Shown here: one piece after another, positions 61,516-64,000 of the stretch
Position numbering within the stretch: the first letter of the stretch is position 1
Layout: the number at the start of each line of letters is the position of its first letter
Assembly: GCF_954871325.1 (NCBI RefSeq)
Contig: NC_088775.1
Coordinates: 14,981,561 to 15,045,560, forward strand
Reading direction: 5' to 3'
Source of the DNA: Gordionus sp. m RMFG-2023
Taxonomy: Eukaryota > Nematomorpha > Gordioida > Chordodea > Parachordodidae
Length of the DNA stretch: 64,000 bases
Program-made: the position numbers and the translations under genes
The notes under the pieces: generated by a model
Seen by the model: the letters and a program-made list of their open reading frames with translations, nothing else
The model's database searches: none
What the model was told of the DNA's origin: nothing

Positions 61516-62029
61516 CTGCGTTTTTCCAGTCTTTGCCCATATATAGCTAAAAAATATTTTTGTAAGATAGGATGTTAATTTTAATTGTTATATTGATTCT
61601 TTAGTTTTATTCATAATATATAACATCAGTCAAAATGGAATCAAGGAAAAAGATATATATATTTATTTCAATATTAGAATAAATCATTCGATAAATATAA
61701 TTTCTAATTTAGGTATGAAAAAATTAATTTTAAGAAAATTAATTTACAAATATCGTTTTAGATAGAACTAATGTTTAAAAATGAAAGCTTATTTGATATT
61801 TTGGTGCATATTCTGCAGAAAGCTCAAAAATATATATATAAACTAGAAGGTCGGGCAGAATCCTATCTGATAATGAATTATTGTAAATTAAATTATATAT
61901 GATATGATTTGTGATAGACAATATCGGGTAATCTATATAATTAAGGTTTGTTATATAATTAATTAACAAAATTTTTACTTCCATTGTATTATTAAAATAT
62001 AACGAGGTTTTACTGTGTTAAGTCATGAA

Positions 62030-62230
62030 ATTGTGTCCTGGTACAACTTATTTTTGATACTTATTGCTTTTTTAGCCTAGGACGAGGACACCCTATTTTG
62101 GTTTGTTTTAAGCGTTTGGGTTTTTTTTCGTTTCGTTTTGTTATGTTTTTTTCTCTCTTAACTTTTTAGGCTGTTTATTCGAAGCCATATACAGCAGGCT
62201 GTTTGGAAATAAGTCGTACCAGGACAGAAT
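62030..62230. mobile_element. 201-bp MITE with 24-bp inverted ends
   Basis: Left ATTGTGTCCTGGTACAACTT and right complement ATTCTGTCCTGGTACGACTT (22 of 24 match over the full ends). The centre is T-rich and non-coding. Target duplication unclear, so superfamily not assigned. Confidence 0.75.
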
Positions 62231-62687
62231 CTGAGAGTTTATATTAAAAGTAATTTTAGCTTTATATAGGACAAATATACAAATTTTCAAAAAATATGTG
62301 TTCACCTCTGGTGTTCCCTCTGATTAAAAAATCGTGATTATATTACTAGCCTGTTTTCATATGAAATTAATTATATTATAATGTTTTTAATATACAAAAT
62401 CTATAATGTTATTATTCAAATTATATATTGTTATTATCATACAAGGCTTTATATAAGTATAAATTTGTATTCGATCATAATAAAATATTATAAATAAAAA
62501 ATTTTTTATTTGTCCACCATATTGGCGAATCACATTAGGATTTAAGGATGAGATTAATTTAATTTAATGAAATTAAGAGAAGTATTTTTTTTAGGAAAGA
62601 ATAGAGACTATAAACAACAAAGTGTGATAAACTATCCAATTCACTGATTTATAATTAAATTATTAAAATTTTAAATATTTGGGATAT
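62231..62687. other. Downstream of the Rab gene, no gene seen
   Basis: AT-rich; presumably holds the 3' UTR end of the Rab gene. Confidence 0.4.
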
Positions 62688-63710
62688 TTATTTGCAGCAC
62701 CCATTATAATATAAAGAATTATAACTGTAGGACGATTTTCTCTTGCGAGTTAAAGAGTCGTTCGTGTGAGATGATAATTTGCGTGATTTATTGTGAAGAT
62801 GCGGAAGCATATTGATATGGCTCGTAGGATCTCGACTCTTATTAAGCAAACATCTACAATGTGTATAATGTGTACAAATAGAAAATACCGTGAAGATTTT
62901 ATGTTGGTCCCCAACTTTGCATAAATAAATTTAATATGACAGACCCTCCCAGCCATATGAAGTAAATTGTGGAAAATAAAAATCAATTATCCTATCCTAC
63001 CCAAGCTTCGTGTAATCACTGATAAATGCAAATTTTTTAGTCTATATCATAATTAAGGGTCCACCAGTCTGTCACTAATTTTATAAAACATTTTTTAATG
63101 ACGAAAAGAATTTTTTTAGTGATTACATGCCCGACTAAATCGATAAACATTTTAAGGTTAAATTCATTGAGGACCATAAATAAACTATTAATAGTTCTTT
63201 ATTTAAAATTGTAAAAGAAAATATATGATATAAAAAAAGAAAGACGAAATAAATGGGATAAACTTCATTTCGACGCCTGAAAAATCTCATTTTAAGTATT
63301 TTTTTCTCACCCACACTGTTATAAAAAATAATTAGATAGGTGTGATTTATTAATAATTTTTAATTTTTAAAATTAATTAATAAATATCTTTATAAATTAG
63401 AAATTATATATTAAGACTTGATTTGATGAAATTGATATAAGCAAAATGAAGAACATATATTACTTTGCCACGAATAAAAATGCATCTTGAACATTATATC
63501 CCGTCTTAGCACTGACCTCCATAAAATATACGTTATTCTCCTAAATTGGTAATCAGATTAAATATTTGTTTATATTATATGAACCTTAGCTATTCTAATA
63601 CCATCATCTTTATTTACTTTTCGAAATGACGAGGAAACATCACTCTTATTGGCTAGTAATAGTAAAACCACTTCTGGAGAAGCGTATTGTTTGATTTCAA
63701 TCAACCAAGC
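62688..63710 (-). CDS. Rab26/Rab37-like small GTPase, C-terminal part
   Basis: Small GTPase of membrane trafficking; Rab26 and Rab37 act on secretory and synaptic vesicles. Three exons (63585-63710, 63464-63540, 62688-62853) join in phase with introns of 44 and 610 nt, giving the last 122 residues. The 5' exons lie past the right edge behind an intron of at least 290 nt. It reads AWLIEIKQYASPEVVLLLLA, then the G4 guanine motif NKSD, later FMEVSAKTGYNVQDAF with the G5 motif SAK. A basic, Ser-rich tail of about 50 residues ends GCCK, the paired cysteines that are geranylgeranylated to anchor Rabs. EI..YA and the V...DG..IAKE pattern favour Rab26/37 over Rab8/10. The G1-G3 motifs are not visible here. 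If the 63463 donor were skipped, a stop would follow at once and the prenyl site would be lost; the precise phase match supports splicing. Confidence 0.88.
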
Positions 63711-64000
63711 CTTAAATGTTAAATATATGAGATGAATAAATCGCAATTGATATAAAAAAACAAAAGAATGGGGTAATTTAGCGCCTCAGGTCAAAATAAA
63801 ATTAACAGCTCTTTAAAGGCCCCTGTTTACTCAATAAAAAATTATAAATATAAGAAATAAATACGTCATTCTCATATGGGAGAAACGTAGAGTAATATAC
63901 TTCTCAATATATTTAATAAAGTTTAACAATTTGTATACTTTCCACTTTTAACTACATGATAATTATTTTCTAGTGGCCCCTAAGATGGTATAATTTTAGC
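63711..64000 (-). other. Intron of the Rab gene
   Basis: The acceptor CATTTAAG is at 63711-63718 on the minus strand. No exon was found up to the window edge. Confidence 0.6.

Larger units (their letters stand above)
59719..62029. other. Intergenic, no gene seen
   Basis: Contains the second copy of the ~285-bp dispersed repeat (59832-60112), an unrecognised open frame at 60770-61003 and a GGCGTAGCCA element end at 61435. No host gene is supported. Confidence 0.5.

Noticed and set aside
62750-62986. Minus-strand 78-codon frame
   Set aside because: Overlaps the last Rab exon in another frame and the adjoining intron.
63012-63127. Small inverted repeat (GTAATCACT ... AGTGATTAC) in the Rab intron
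   Set aside because: Only about 9-11 bp pair and no target duplication was visible; too weak to call an element.

Overview
This is a very AT-rich eukaryotic window, almost certainly from a small invertebrate animal. Host genes are sparse and mostly have tiny introns (41-52 nt), and the rest is a graveyard of transposable elements dominated by hAT DNA transposons. The gene set (a GH27 lysosomal alpha-galactosidase/alpha-N-acetylgalactosaminidase, a DDX39B/UAP56 helicase, a Rab26/37-like GTPase and an F-box protein) is animal-like, but I cannot name the species.

Host genes. (1) The GH27 glycosidase gene lies on the minus strand from 18184 to beyond the left edge. Five exons are resolved at 18009-18184, 8054-8261, 7660-7837, 1961-2055 and 229-426, and all join in phase. 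Its introns reach 9.7 and 5.6 kb because they are packed with transposons. (2) A 94-aa gene of unknown family, three exons (26075-26454, minus), lies head to head with (3) an intronless 495-aa F-box gene (27189-28676, plus). (4) A complete DDX39B/UAP56 mRNA-export helicase has eight exons (41437-43492, minus). (5) The C-terminal half of a Rab26/37-like GTPase has three exons (62688-63710, minus) and continues past the right edge.

Mobile elements. Eight hAT insertions can be delimited by their own 8-bp target-site duplications (TSDs): 13631-15982, 14431-15590, 14785-14891, 19617-23997, 34627-35415, 53723-55778, 56042-56439 and 56934-59710. The first three are nested one inside another inside intron 1 of the glycosidase gene. 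Other hAT copies (about 3609-6538, 8463-11178, 33100-35640, 49090-50070), a Tc1/mariner fossil near 12.3-12.6 kb and several short inverted-repeat families are also present. A Ty3/gypsy-type LTR element lies at 44062-48292 and a shrunken LTR element at 28954-30583; both are broken fossils.

The most unusual structure is a palindromic element of about 4.15 kb (36888-41050). Each arm repeats a 20-bp GC-rich motif every ~150 bp, ten times forward on the left and five times reversed on the right, around a non-coding centre. A 766-bp hairpin sits in its right arm. It encodes no protein I can recognise and fits no family I know exactly.

Limits: exon calls rest on reading frames, splice-site phase and family resemblance. 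Element boundaries without a TSD are approximate. Percent identities and database matches were not computed.
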